Shown piece after piece: positions 1-7,880 of a DNA stretch of 25,719 nt; position 1 is the stretch's first letter; each line of letters begins with the position of its first letter. This DNA comes from Clostridiales bacterium (lineage in GTDB: Bacteria; Bacillota; Clostridia; Christensenellales; Aristaeellaceae). The DNA lies in NCBI GenBank assembly GCA_004552515.1, contig SFOF01000008.1:1-25719 (forward strand), in the 5' to 3' direction. A program made the translations under genes and the position numbers. Under the pieces are notes generated by a model. It worked only from the letters and a program-made list of their open reading frames with translations, was not told the origin of the DNA and did not search any database.

Positions 1-64
1 CCGTTCCATCCGATTTTTCATGTCGGACAGGACGGCGGCTTTCGTTATTCACAGGTATTTTGGC

Positions 65-1411
65 TTACAGCGGCGCGGACTCCACGAGATAGGTGCCCAG
101 CCGCGGCAGCTTGACATAAACGCTGAATTCGTCGGCGGAGACCAGCTCTTCCTTGACGATTTCGTCGTTGTGCGTTTCGTCGAGCAGGCGGAAGGTCAGG
201 CGCAGGCCGTTTTGTCCGGCGGCGTTTTTGAAGGTGAGCTTGACTTCCCTTTCGGCCTCGGCGCTGTCGTCGTCGGTGTAATAGGTGATCATCGCGGCGG
301 ATTTGTCCTCGGACGCGGCGGCGCAGGCGTACACGCGGGCTTCGTCGCTTTCGGCCTTGACGGCGTGGTCGAGCTTGTACAGCTCGTTGAACATCCGGAA
401 GGGATAATAGCCCTTGAGCAGATCGCAGACGTAATCGGTGGCGAACATGCCGTTCATGGCGCAGGGACGCGCGTCATAGTACATGAGCATATCCAGCGGC
501 AGATACTGGCAGGTCTCCATGGTTGCGGCGATGAAGGATGCGCCCTTGAGCGATTTTTCCGCCTTGAGCGAATAGACCCAGTCGTCGTTTTCCCAGCCGC
601 GCACATAGTTCCACTCGTTGAGGATGCTCTCGACATTCTGCATACCGTGATCGTCCAGTATGCGGCGCGCCTGAAGCGTCATCTGCGCGATGGTTTCCGG
701 CTCCTTGGCGTAGACGTGCCAGGAGAAGAAGTCGATCGGCGCGGTGAGCTTTTCAAGCAGGCCGTTGATCCACTTTTCATTCAGGCCGCAGCAGGCCGGG
801 CCGCCGATCTTGAGGTGGGGGAAGCACTTTTTCAGGTGCGTCGCGGCGATGTTGAAGAACTCATAGAACTGCTCGGCCGTGCCGCCCCAGCAGCGCTTGT
901 GGTCGGAATCGTCGCGATCCAGATCCGGCTCGTTCCAGATCTCCCAGTAGGGCATATCCATGTGGAAGCCGTCCGCCCAGCCCTCGGTGTAGTGGCGGAT
1001 GATGTGCTCGCAGATGACCGCCCACTTGTGGAAGTCCTTGGGCGGGAGCGTGCCGTATTTCTTCGGCCAGTGCTCGATCTTGTTGCCCAGGCGGAAGAAG
1101 GGCTTCGTGCCGGCCAGCTCGATGACGCGCATATACTCGTCGGTCAGGCGGAAATCGTAGGACGCGGGATCGTCGGGATCGGCGTCGAAATTCGGGAAGA
1201 TGGCGATGACGTCGACGGTATGCTCGCCGCCGTAGGTGGCATAGAACGACGCGTCGTGCGTGCGGGCGTAGGGGATGCCGGCTTCCTTATAGGCGGGCAG
1301 GTTGGTGATGCGCTGATCGGCGGCGAATTTGTACACCGGGCCGTTGTTGACGGCGTGCATGGGCTTGACCGCGCCGAGGTTCTGGGCAAAATCGATAACG
1401 ACATGATCCAT
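65..1411 (-). CDS. GH39-like glycoside hydrolase (beta-xylosidase type), cytoplasmic
   Basis: The 448-residue product has the layout of a clan-A (beta/alpha)8 glycosidase resembling GH39. The motif WEIWNEPD at about residues 156-163 carries the presumed acid/base Glu161, and SILNEWN at about 262-268 carries the presumed nucleophile Glu266. WHVYAKEP near 231-238 fits the same barrel. A beta-rich C-terminal part follows (about 350-448). There is no signal peptide, so it probably acts in the cytosol on imported oligosaccharides; the exact sugar is not readable. I chose the start at 1411 because AAAGGAG lies 10 bases upstream; the upstream in-frame ATG at 1432 would overlap that ribosome binding site. 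It follows the metallophosphoesterase by 51 bases on the same strand, so the two are likely cotranscribed. Family assignment is fairly secure, substrate is not. Confidence 0.85.
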   Translation of the reverse strand: MDHVVIDFAQNLGAVKPMHAVNNGPVYKFAADQRITNLPAYKEAGIPYARTHDASFYATYGGEHTVDVIAIFPNFDADPDDPASYDFRLTDEYMRVIELAGTKPFFRLGNKIEHWPKKYGTLPPKDFHKWAVICEHIIRHYTEGWADGFHMDMPYWEIWNEPDLDRDDSDHKRCWGGTAEQFYEFFNIAATHLKKCFPHLKIGGPACCGLNEKWINGLLEKLTAPIDFFSWHVYAKEPETIAQMTLQARRILDDHGMQNVESILNEWNYVRGWENDDWVYSLKAEKSLKGASFIAATMETCQYLPLDMLMYYDARPCAMNGMFATDYVCDLLKGYYPFRMFNELYKLDHAVKAESDEARVYACAAASEDKSAAMITYYTDDDSAEAEREVKLTFKNAAGQNGLRLTFRLLDETHNDEIVKEELVSADEFSVYVKLPRLGTYLVESAPL

Positions 1412-1462
1412 AATGATAAAGCTCCTTTGCATATTTATACCGCGCCGTATGCGGAGAGGAAA

Positions 1463-2533
1463 CTACCAGCGAATCGTGCGATCCGCGCCCGCGCCGTAGC
1501 GCACCATGGTCAGTCGGCGCTCGGAGGGGGTGAGCACGGCGACGTCCATCGATATGGGGAGCGCGGCCTGATCGCGCAGCGGCCTGTTTAGACTGACGTT
1601 GGTCGAGCCGGACTGAATCTGCGCGCAGGGCAGGCGGTTGGTTTCATGGCCGATCGTCTCGTCTGCGCGGAAGAGGGAATCGTCGTGCATATGGCCGCTC
1701 AGGCAGGCGATCAGCCCCGCGCTTTCCGGCGAGGCGGGCAGGGAGACGTTCAGCCTGTCGATACGGCAGGCGGCGTGCGCGTTAAAGGCGGAAAGCAGCG
1801 CTTCGGCCTCGTCGCGGTCGTCGATCCAGCCGCACAGCGCGCTGACATAGGACTGGGCGGCGTGATCGCCCGTCCATACGCCGATCGTCCAGTCCTTTTC
1901 GTCGGCATAGGCGTAGTAGAGCGGGACGTGGCAGACCAGCAGCGCCTGATAATCAGTCCTGAGCGCCGTCTCGGCCAGCCATTTGAGCTGATCGCCTCCG
2001 AACGCCCAGGTAGGCGAGGGATTTTCCGCGGTCAGATCGGAGCCGCTGGGCAGCGAGAGCACGATTATCCGCACGCGCGCCTGATCGAAGTCGACGGTGT
2101 AGTAGGCGCTGTTCCCCGAATACTTTGCCGCGCCGCGGTCAAAGCCGCGCGATATGCCCTGCCAGAAACCGGCCTTGAAGAAATCCGTGCCGATTCCGTC
2201 GTGATTGCCGTTGACCGGCAGCAGCGGGCACGGCCAGAGCGACGAAACGCGCTCAAACAGCCCGCGAATGATCGCATGGATGGTTTCGTTGGACGCGTGC
2301 TCCTCGCGCCCCAGCATGGCGAGATTGTCGCCCAGCGCGATCACCGCGTCGGCGCGCACGGCCTTCGACAGCGCTTCCATGGCGTCGAAGAGGGCCAGCG
2401 TGACCGGCGCGTCCAGCGAGCGCGTGTGCAGATCGGTGAATATCGGAAAGACGAGCGTATCGCTCCGGCGCAGCGCGTCGATCCTCTGGCGGACGCGCTC
2501 GGCCTCGGCGGCATATTGAGATGCAGCTTCCAT
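1463..2533 (-). CDS. Calcineurin-like metallophosphoesterase (soluble)
   Basis: The 356-residue protein has the full set of two-metal phosphoesterase motifs: TDLH (Asp34, His36), LGDN (Asp69), NGNHD (Asn110, His111, Asp112), VCHVP (His202) and SGHMHD (His281, His283). All metal ligands and the catalytic His are present, so it should be active. It has no signal peptide or membrane segment. The substrate (phosphomonoester, phosphodiester or nucleotide) is not determinable. The start is supported by GGGAGG about 7 bases upstream of ATG. It is the first gene of a two-gene minus-strand operon with the GH39-like enzyme, which hints at a role in carbohydrate use, but that link is inference from position only. 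Confidence 0.88.
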   Translation of the reverse strand: MEAASQYAAEAERVRQRIDALRRSDTLVFPIFTDLHTRSLDAPVTLALFDAMEALSKAVRADAVIALGDNLAMLGREEHASNETIHAIIRGLFERVSSLWPCPLLPVNGNHDGIGTDFFKAGFWQGISRGFDRGAAKYSGNSAYYTVDFDQARVRIIVLSLPSGSDLTAENPSPTWAFGGDQLKWLAETALRTDYQALLVCHVPLYYAYADEKDWTIGVWTGDHAAQSYVSALCGWIDDRDEAEALLSAFNAHAACRIDRLNVSLPASPESAGLIACLSGHMHDDSLFRADETIGHETNRLPCAQIQSGSTNVSLNRPLRDQAALPISMDVAVLTPSERRLTMVRYGAGADRTIRW

Positions 2534-2568
2534 AATTGTGCCTCCCGGCGTGTAAAATATCTAATGGA

Positions 2569-2597
2569 AGTATAACATAGAGCGGGGAGCAATGCAA
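2569..2597 (-). promoter_or_regulatory. Sigma-A promoter for the metallophosphoesterase-GH39 operon
   Basis: On the minus strand TTGCAT and TATACT are separated by 17 bases, and TGT precedes the -10 box (extended -10). It lies about 36 bases upstream of the start codon at 2533. Confidence 0.75.
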
Positions 2598-2729
2598 CAG
2601 GGAAGTGCAAATAAGGCGGCCGGACGTGAACAGTATAAGCGATTCGGGATGAAAAATCCGCTGCATACCGGCACAAAAACGGTCATGTTCGCGGCGGAAA
2701 ACGGCCTTTATGGCGTGGCGGGGCAGAGA

Positions 2730-2759
2730 TTGACAGACGCGTGCGGGCGGTGCTATAAT
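2730..2759 (+). promoter_or_regulatory. Near-perfect sigma-A promoter for the MATE exporter
   Basis: TTGACA at 2730-2735 and TATAAT at 2754-2759 with an 18-base spacer, plus a TGC extended -10. Transcription should start near 2766, giving a leader of about 65 bases before the ATG at 2831. Confidence 0.85.
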
Positions 2760-2783
2760 TGTCCTATAACGGACGATATTGAA

Positions 2784-2816
2784 CGTGCCGCTCGCTTCTG
2801 CGCGGGCGCGTTTTTT
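2784..2816 (+). terminator. Terminator-like hairpin in the MATE leader (possible attenuator)
   Basis: A GC-rich stem (2784-2795 with 2800-2810, one bulge and one mismatch, tetraloop TTCT) runs directly into six T residues at 2811-2816. It sits between the strong promoter and the ribosome binding site GGAGG at 2819-2823, so it would act on the MATE transcript rather than end an upstream gene: the nearest upstream gene is divergent. I see no recognisable riboswitch aptamer in the short stretch before it, and no ATG-initiated leader peptide. Confidence 0.55.
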
Positions 2817-2830
2817 GCGGAGGATATATA

Positions 2831-4243
2831 ATGGAAAAGCCCGCCATGAAATCACAAGCTCTGAGCACCCGCGCGCTGCTGGCGCTGATCTGCGCGCTGG
2901 CCTGGCCGACCATCGTCGAGGAAGCGCTGGCTACGATTGTACAGTATGCCGATTCAGCCATGGTGGGGCGCATTGGCGCGCACGCGTCGGCGGCCGTCGG
3001 ATTGACCACAACCATGACCTGGCTGGTCAATTCGCCGATGTTCGCGCTGGGCGTGGGCGTTGTGGCCTGCATCGCGCGCGCCGTCGGGGCGAAGAATTAC
3101 GATCTGGCCCGGCGCATCGCGGCGCAGTCGGTGATTATGGCGGCCGTCGTGGGCGCGGCGCTGGGCGCGATCACGCTCGCCGTCAGTCCGTTCCTGCCCG
3201 CCTGGCTGGGCGCGGAGGAATCGCTGCGGCGGGACGGCAGTCTGTATTTCGCCATTGTGTGCGCGCCCATGCCCTTCCGCGCGGCGGTGATTCTGTTCGG
3301 CGCGGCGCTGCGGGCCAGCGGCGATACGCGCACGCCCATGGCGATCAGCGCGGGCATGAATCTGCTCAATGTGATCCTCAATTTCCTGCTGATCTACGCG
3401 ACGCGCGCCGTGTCGGTATTTGGGATGGCGTTCACGATGCCCGGCGCGGGCTGGGGCGTCGAGGGCGCGGCGGTGGCTTCGGCCATCTCCTATACGGCGG
3501 GCGGCATAGCGATGTTCATTGCGCTGCGCAGAAGCCGCATGGTGTCGCCCAAGGGCTGCTCGCTGCGTCCGGACAGGGAGGCCATGCTGCCCTGCCTGCG
3601 CATCGGCCTGCCGGTGGCGATGCAGCGCATGGCTTCCTGCATGGGGCAGGTGGTATTTTCTGCGCTGGTGACCTCGCTGGGCACCGTGGCGCTGGCGACG
3701 CACTCCCTGGCCATTACGGCGGAGCAGGCGTTCTATATCCCCGGCTACGGGATGCAGGCCGCCGCCTCGACTCTGGCCGGCCAGTCGCTGGGCGAGGGCG
3801 ACGAGAAAAAGCTCAGGCGCATATCGCTGCTGATTACGCTCATGGCCACGGGCGTCATGGCTGTGGCGGGCGTGGTGCTCTTCGCCATTCCCGCGCAGAT
3901 GATGGGCCTGTTTACCAACGATCCGGCGGTCATTGCGGGCGGCGTGACGGTGCTGCGCATCGTGGCGGTGTCCGAGCCGATATTCGGAATGTCGATCATA
4001 TTGGAGGGCGTGTTCAACGGCGTGGGCGACACGAAAGCGCCGTTTGTGATCGCGCTGGTCGGTATGTGGGGCGTGCGCATTGTGTCCACGGCGATCTGCG
4101 TCAAGCTGCTTCATCTCGGGCTGAATGCCGTGTGGGTGTGCATGGTGGCCGACAATGTGACGCGCGGTATTCTGCTGGCGATTCGCTATGTGCGCGGCAC
4201 GTGGCGCAGGGGGTTGTTTGAAGAGACGGCGCAGGCTGCTTGA
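2831..4243 (+). CDS. MATE family multidrug/cation antiporter
   Basis: The 470-residue, strongly hydrophobic protein has the size and two-fold repeat of MATE exporters, with about 12 membrane segments. Typical MATE features are visible: an N-terminal stretch AWPTIVEEAL, QYADSAMVG near residues 38-46 (the usual D-x-x-x-V/M-G element), RASGDTRTPM near residues 163-172, and the second-half counterpart FNGVGDTKAPF near residues 395-405. Such proteins export cationic drugs or metabolites in exchange for Na+ or H+. The start is fixed by GCGGAGG 7 bases upstream. The gene is monocistronic, driven by a near-consensus promoter and preceded by a terminator-like leader hairpin, which suggests conditional read-through. 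The substrate cannot be inferred. Confidence 0.92.
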   Translation: MEKPAMKSQALSTRALLALICALAWPTIVEEALATIVQYADSAMVGRIGAHASAAVGLTTTMTWLVNSPMFALGVGVVACIARAVGAKNYDLARRIAAQSVIMAAVVGAALGAITLAVSPFLPAWLGAEESLRRDGSLYFAIVCAPMPFRAAVILFGAALRASGDTRTPMAISAGMNLLNVILNFLLIYATRAVSVFGMAFTMPGAGWGVEGAAVASAISYTAGGIAMFIALRRSRMVSPKGCSLRPDREAMLPCLRIGLPVAMQRMASCMGQVVFSALVTSLGTVALATHSLAITAEQAFYIPGYGMQAAASTLAGQSLGEGDEKKLRRISLLITLMATGVMAVAGVVLFAIPAQMMGLFTNDPAVIAGGVTVLRIVAVSEPIFGMSIILEGVFNGVGDTKAPFVIALVGMWGVRIVSTAICVKLLHLGLNAVWVCMVADNVTRGILLAIRYVRGTWRRGLFEETAQAA

Positions 4244-4391
4244 CGGCGCTTGCGGGCGCGGTTTCTGCTTTTCCCGGTGTGATCGCCTGGCGGCGCTGGG
4301 CGGGGTTCGCATGAACCGGGGGCGTAAGCGGCTGTCCGGCGGCTTTCGCAAGAGGACGGCGTTGAACGCCGCTTGTCGAGACGGACGCGTG

Positions 4392-4434
4392 AAAAAATAG
4401 AAAAGACGCAGGATATTGCGGATATCCTGCGTCT
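4392..4434 (-). terminator. Intrinsic terminator of the antiporter gene (possibly bidirectional)
   Basis: A perfect 13-bp stem (4404-4416 with 4422-4434, loop TGCGG) is followed on the minus strand by TTTTCTATTTTTTC. It lies about 130 bases beyond the antiporter stop codon. On the plus strand the tail is poor in T, so termination of the MATE transcript is less certain. In the rest of 4244-4564 I see no gene or other convincing element. Confidence 0.8.
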
Positions 4435-4564
4435 GCGGTTTATTGGGAGCCGGCAGGCCTGCGGCGATCATCCCTGAAACGAGGCCGAAGCCTGAAGGGG
4501 CCGGGAAATTCGAGCGCCATCCACAGGGATTTACGGCCTTTCTTCTTCAGACGCGCTTTGAAGA

Positions 4565-6022
4565 TCAGCCGGAAAAACGCGCGGCGTTTTCATCCGGATC
4601 CGCGTCGGTATCCAGACGGCGGCGGGAGGAGAAGAGCCGGTTGACACCGAGTCCTTCGGGGTCGAGCAGCTCGGGCTCGTCGTCGTTGCGCGTCACGCCG
4701 GGCAGCGGCATTTCAGGCGCGCAGGCCGGCGCGGCGGTCGCCCTTTTCGCGCTGAAATAGGCCTCGCTGGGCACGCTGTATTCGCGGTTCTCGGCGGCCT
4801 CGTCCTCGGAGCGGTCGGGCTTCGCGCCGCTGGGAATGGCGCCGGCCAGGTGCATGGACAGCTTGGCGGCGGCGGGGCCGACCATCTCGTACAGCACGGA
4901 CGAGGACAGTATGATCGTCGAGAGCAGGCTGCCCAGATCGCCCGAGAGGATGCGTTCGCCCAGAGCGGCCAGGCCGATGGCCACGCCGGCCTGAGGAATC
5001 AGCGCCAGACCAAGATAGCGGCGGATGGGCTTCGAGCGGCCGGTCATGACGGCGCCCGCCGTCGCGCCCAGATACTTGCCCGCGATGCGGACGAGGAAAT
5101 AGCCCACGCCGATGACGCCGGCACTGGTGAGCGCGTTCACGTTCAGGCGCATCCCCGAAACGACGAAGAACAGCGTCAGTATGGGCGGGGAGAAGCTGTC
5201 AACCTGATCGAAGAGCGGCTTTTTCGAGATGTTGGTATGCACGGTGCCGAATACCATGCAGGACAGAAGCGGCGACACGTCGAAGGCGGCGCACAGGCCG
5301 GAGAGCGCCAGCAGCAGGATCACCACCAGCAGAAGGTGATTGTAATCCGATTTGACGCGGCGCATCAGCAGATTGAGCAGCAGCGCGCACAGAGCGCCTA
5401 GCACGAGTGCGGCGACGTTATAGACGATGGGCAGCACGACGTCGGCGGCGCTGAAGCCGCTCTGGCTGCCCAGCAGCTCGGCCAGCGTGGCGCACACGCT
5501 GAATGCCAGCAGCGATACGGCGTCGTCCAGCGCGACGACCTGCAGCACCGTGTCAACAAATTCGCCCTTGGCCTTGTACTGGCGGATGGTCATCAGCGTC
5601 GAGGCGGGGGCCGTGGCCGAGGCGATCGCGCCCAGCAGCAGCGAGAAGGGAACGTCCAGATGGAATATGAAGATCATGGCCAGCGTGACGGCCACGGCGG
5701 CCACCAGCGCCTCCATGACCGTGAGGATGATGATCTTCGAGCCGCTGCTCCTGATCGTTTCCCACTTGAAATATTTGCCGGTGCCGAAGGCGATCAGCGC
5801 CAGCGCCGCGTCGGTCAGGAAGGACATCCCGTTCACCATGTCCTTCGGGATCAGGCCGGTGACATAGGGGCCGATGAGGATGCCCGAGATGATATAGCCG
5901 GTGACGTTGGGCAGCTTGAGCAGCTTGGCGACGCGCGAAAGCCCGAAAGCCGCCAGCAGCATGAGCGCGAGCCGCATGAGTACGAGCGACTGGGCGTTGA
6001 GCGAGGAGAAGAATGTGGACAT
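4565..6022 (-). CDS. CPA2-type cation/proton antiporter
   Basis: The 485-residue protein has about 12 membrane segments and the signature of the Na+(K+)/H+ exchanger family: an N-terminal stretch LKLPNVTGYIISGILIGP (about residues 35-52), the unwound-helix region ASATAPAST (about 134-142) and VVALDDAVS with the paired acidic residues Asp166-Asp167. It should exchange Na+ or K+ for protons at the inner membrane. Residues from about 390 to the end form a hydrophilic, Pro/Ala/Glu/Asp/Arg-rich cytosolic tail with no recognisable RCK/TrkA domain. GGAGG 8 bases upstream supports the start. The gene is divergent from a LysR regulator with 182 bases between the starts, a common arrangement in which the regulator controls its neighbour. 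Ion specificity is not determinable. Confidence 0.88.
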   Translation of the reverse strand: MSTFFSSLNAQSLVLMRLALMLLAAFGLSRVAKLLKLPNVTGYIISGILIGPYVTGLIPKDMVNGMSFLTDAALALIAFGTGKYFKWETIRSSGSKIIILTVMEALVAAVAVTLAMIFIFHLDVPFSLLLGAIASATAPASTLMTIRQYKAKGEFVDTVLQVVALDDAVSLLAFSVCATLAELLGSQSGFSAADVVLPIVYNVAALVLGALCALLLNLLMRRVKSDYNHLLLVVILLLALSGLCAAFDVSPLLSCMVFGTVHTNISKKPLFDQVDSFSPPILTLFFVVSGMRLNVNALTSAGVIGVGYFLVRIAGKYLGATAGAVMTGRSKPIRRYLGLALIPQAGVAIGLAALGERILSGDLGSLLSTIILSSSVLYEMVGPAAAKLSMHLAGAIPSGAKPDRSEDEAAENREYSVPSEAYFSAKRATAAPACAPEMPLPGVTRNDDEPELLDPEGLGVNRLFSSRRRLDTDADPDENAARFSG

Positions 6023-6170
6023 GGCAAAGACCTCCGATGGAAAAAATAAACGGCGGCATCCCGAAATGAAAGCGAGTTTTTCATTCCGGCCGGCCGCATG
6101 GAATCTCAGGGGATGCGATGATTATACGAGCGTTAAATGAGAAAAGCAAATCATACTTTTAGATTGAATG

Positions 6171-6185
6171 ATAAATTTAATTTAT
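6171..6185. promoter_or_regulatory. Candidate LysR-type operator between antiporter and lysR-family gene
   Basis: The 15-base sequence ATAAATTTAATTTAT is a perfect inverted repeat around one central base and fits the T-N11-A pattern of LysR boxes. It lies in an AT-rich divergent intergenic region about 20 bases before the regulator start. A TATAAT at 6183-6188 overlaps it, but no good -35 accompanies that hexamer and it lies very close to the start codon, so I do not call a promoter. Confidence 0.45.
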
Positions 6186-6204
6186 AATATGAGGAGGCGG
6201 GAAC

Positions 6205-7095
6205 ATGGTCGATGTCAAGATACGGACGCTTTTGACGCTCTCAGAAATGGGATCCTACACCAAGACGGCCGAGGCGCTGTCGCTGACGCAGCCGGCGGTC
6301 AGTCATCACATAAAGCTGCTTGAGGAGGAGTTTGGCATACATATATTCGTCAAGGGCAAGCACACGCTGAAGCCTACGGCGGCGGGCGAAATCCTGATTA
6401 ATTATGCGCGCCGCGCTATGGCGCTCTCGAACGGCGTGCGCCAGGCCATCGAGGATTGCCAGCGGCAGATTCACTCGCTGCGCCTGGGCATAACGCCGAC
6501 GGCCAGCGACATCGTTGTGCCGCAGGTGCTGGCCGCCTATTGCAGCGACCATTCAGAAATCTCGATACAAATTTTAAGGGATTCCATAAAAAATATTGAT
6601 AGTATGCTCGCGTTTTACGAGCTTGATTTTGCCATTGTGGACGGCATGATCCGCCGCGACGGCTTCAGCTCGATGCTGCTGGGCACCGACTATCTGGGGC
6701 TGGTGGTTTCGCCGCGGCATCCCTTCGCGCGCCGGATGAGCGTGCGGCTGGACGAAATCCAGCAGGAAAACATGGTGATGCGGCCCAAGGGCGCGGAGAC
6801 GCGGCGTATGTTCGAGAGCTATGTCATCAGCAACGGCTATCTGCCGCGCGATTTTCATGTCAGCATGGAGCTGGACAGCGTTTCGAACATCAAGGAAATC
6901 GTCATGGCCGATCTGGGCATCTCCGTCTTGAGTCACAACGTCTGTCTGGACGAACTGAAGCGCGGGCAGCTGGTCATCGTGCCCATCGAGAATTGCCAGA
7001 TGGTGCGCTCCATCAATCTGATCTATCCCGACGACTTCAGCGCGCCGGCGGTGCTTCAGGACATACGCCGCAAATATGAGGAGCATTTCAACTGA
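6205..7095 (+). CDS. LysR family transcriptional regulator
   Basis: The 296-residue protein has the standard LysR architecture: an N-terminal winged helix-turn-helix (about residues 1-60, including SYTKTAEALSLTQPAVSHHI and the following LEEEFG), a linker helix, and a periplasmic-binding-like effector domain from about residue 90 (RLGITPTASDIVVPQVL). It starts with ATG preceded by GAGGAGG. It is divergent from the antiporter and likely regulates it and itself; a T-N11-A inverted repeat lies between them. The effector is unknown. A strong terminator follows, so it is a single-gene unit. Confidence 0.93.
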   Translation: MVDVKIRTLLTLSEMGSYTKTAEALSLTQPAVSHHIKLLEEEFGIHIFVKGKHTLKPTAAGEILINYARRAMALSNGVRQAIEDCQRQIHSLRLGITPTASDIVVPQVLAAYCSDHSEISIQILRDSIKNIDSMLAFYELDFAIVDGMIRRDGFSSMLLGTDYLGLVVSPRHPFARRMSVRLDEIQQENMVMRPKGAETRRMFESYVISNGYLPRDFHVSMELDSVSNIKEIVMADLGISVLSHNVCLDELKRGQLVIVPIENCQMVRSINLIYPDDFSAPAVLQDIRRKYEEHFN

Positions 7096-7132
7096 TTTCC
7101 TATGTATATGCACGTGCATGAATATGCGCTGT

Positions 7133-7170
7133 GAGCGGACTCTGCTATGATAGCGGAGTTCGCTCATTTT
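7133..7170 (+). terminator. Intrinsic terminator of the LysR gene
   Basis: A continuous 14-bp stem (7133-7146 with 7152-7165, two G-T wobbles, loop ATGAT) is followed by ATTTTT. It lies 38 bases after the LysR stop codon. Confidence 0.88.
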
Positions 7171-7184
7171 TCATAAAAAGGGGC

Positions 7185-7213
7185 TTGCGCGGCACTGAAA
7201 AATGAAATATACT
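7185..7213 (+). promoter_or_regulatory. Sigma-A promoter of the TetR-DUF6323-DUF6179 operon
   Basis: TTGCGC at 7185-7190, a 17-base spacer and TATACT at 7208-7213. It is 32 bases upstream of the TetR start and its -10 box is inside a perfect inverted repeat. Confidence 0.65.
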
Positions 7214-7222
7214 ATTAGTATA
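7208..7222. promoter_or_regulatory. Palindromic operator, probably for the adjacent TetR regulator
   Basis: TATACTATTAGTATA is a perfect 7+1+7 inverted repeat. It covers the -10 box and the predicted transcription start region, where repressor binding would block RNA polymerase. TetR-family regulators commonly repress their own promoter through such sites; assignment to this TetR is inference. Confidence 0.65.
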
Positions 7223-7244
7223 CTTTTGAAAGCGGAGGAGTCAT

Positions 7245-7880
7245 ATGAGCCGGAGAGAAGAGACGGCGGCGCTGCACCGAGAGCATATACTCAGCGCTGC
7301 CGAAGCGCTGTTTGCGCTGAAGGGATTTGACGCGACGACGATCGACGATATTTCCAAGGCGTGCGGATACAGCCGCCGCACGATCTATGCCTACTATCAG
7401 AACAAGGACGACCTGCGCCTGCACGCCGCCCAGCGCGGGCTGATCGCGCTCAGGGATGATCTGAGCGCGGCCGCTGCGCTGGAGGGCGGCTTTCTTGTGC
7501 GCTATCGGGCGATTTGCGCCGCCATGACGCGTTACCGGCGCGATTTTCCCTGCTCGGCGCGGGCGGTGGATGCGGCGAGCGCCGCGCGTCTTCAGTCGGA
7601 CGAGCTGCCGCCGGTCGTTCGTCGGATTCTGGCGCTGGGCGAGGAAATCAATGCGCTGCTGATCGGCTGGGTCGAGGCGGGGCAGCGAGAGGGCGTCGTG
7701 CGCGCGGATGTGATTCCCGCGCTGAGCGTCATGGTACTCCAGGCCGGCCTGAGCGCGCTGCTGGCGCTGAGTGAGAGCAAGGGCGCGTATATCGAGAAGA
7801 GCCATGCGTTGGACGAAGGCGCTTTCCTGGAATACGGATTTAATCAGCTCGCCGCGTCGCTGATGGTGAATCCGTCATGA
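7245..7880 (+). CDS. TetR/AcrR family transcriptional regulator
   Basis: The 211-residue protein has a canonical TetR N-terminus: ILSAAEALFALKGFDATTI leads into the helix-turn-helix DDISKACGYSRRTIYAYYQNK (about residues 34-54). The rest is the helical ligand-binding and dimerisation domain, which is poorly conserved, so the inducer cannot be guessed. GGAGG lies 6 bases before the ATG. Its stop overlaps the start of the DUF6323 gene by four bases (ATGA), so the two are translationally coupled. A perfect palindrome on its own -10 box points to autorepression and hence control of the downstream DUF genes. Confidence 0.93.
   Translation: MSRREETAALHREHILSAAEALFALKGFDATTIDDISKACGYSRRTIYAYYQNKDDLRLHAAQRGLIALRDDLSAAAALEGGFLVRYRAICAAMTRYRRDFPCSARAVDAASAARLQSDELPPVVRRILALGEEINALLIGWVEAGQREGVVRADVIPALSVMVLQAGLSALLALSESKGAYIEKSHALDEGAFLEYGFNQLAASLMVNPS

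Noticed and set aside
45..53. TTATTCACA, a perfect DnaA-box match
   Set aside because: It is a single box with no cluster, AT-rich unwinding region or dnaA gene nearby. A lone 9-mer with a degenerate position is expected by chance in 25 kb.
1..64. Possible start of another minus-strand gene (ATG near 22-24) after the GH39-like gene
   Set aside because: Only about 24 bases of frame remain in the window and no good ribosome binding site precedes the ATG.
20..2575. Long plus-strand open frames (523 and 309 codons) opposite the GH39-like and phosphoesterase genes
   Set aside because: They are antisense frames produced by high GC content; their translations have no recognisable domains, while the minus-strand frames have catalytic motifs.
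6183..6188. TATAAT as the -10 of the LysR gene
   Set aside because: No acceptable -35 lies 16-18 bases upstream, and the start point would fall inside the ribosome binding site.
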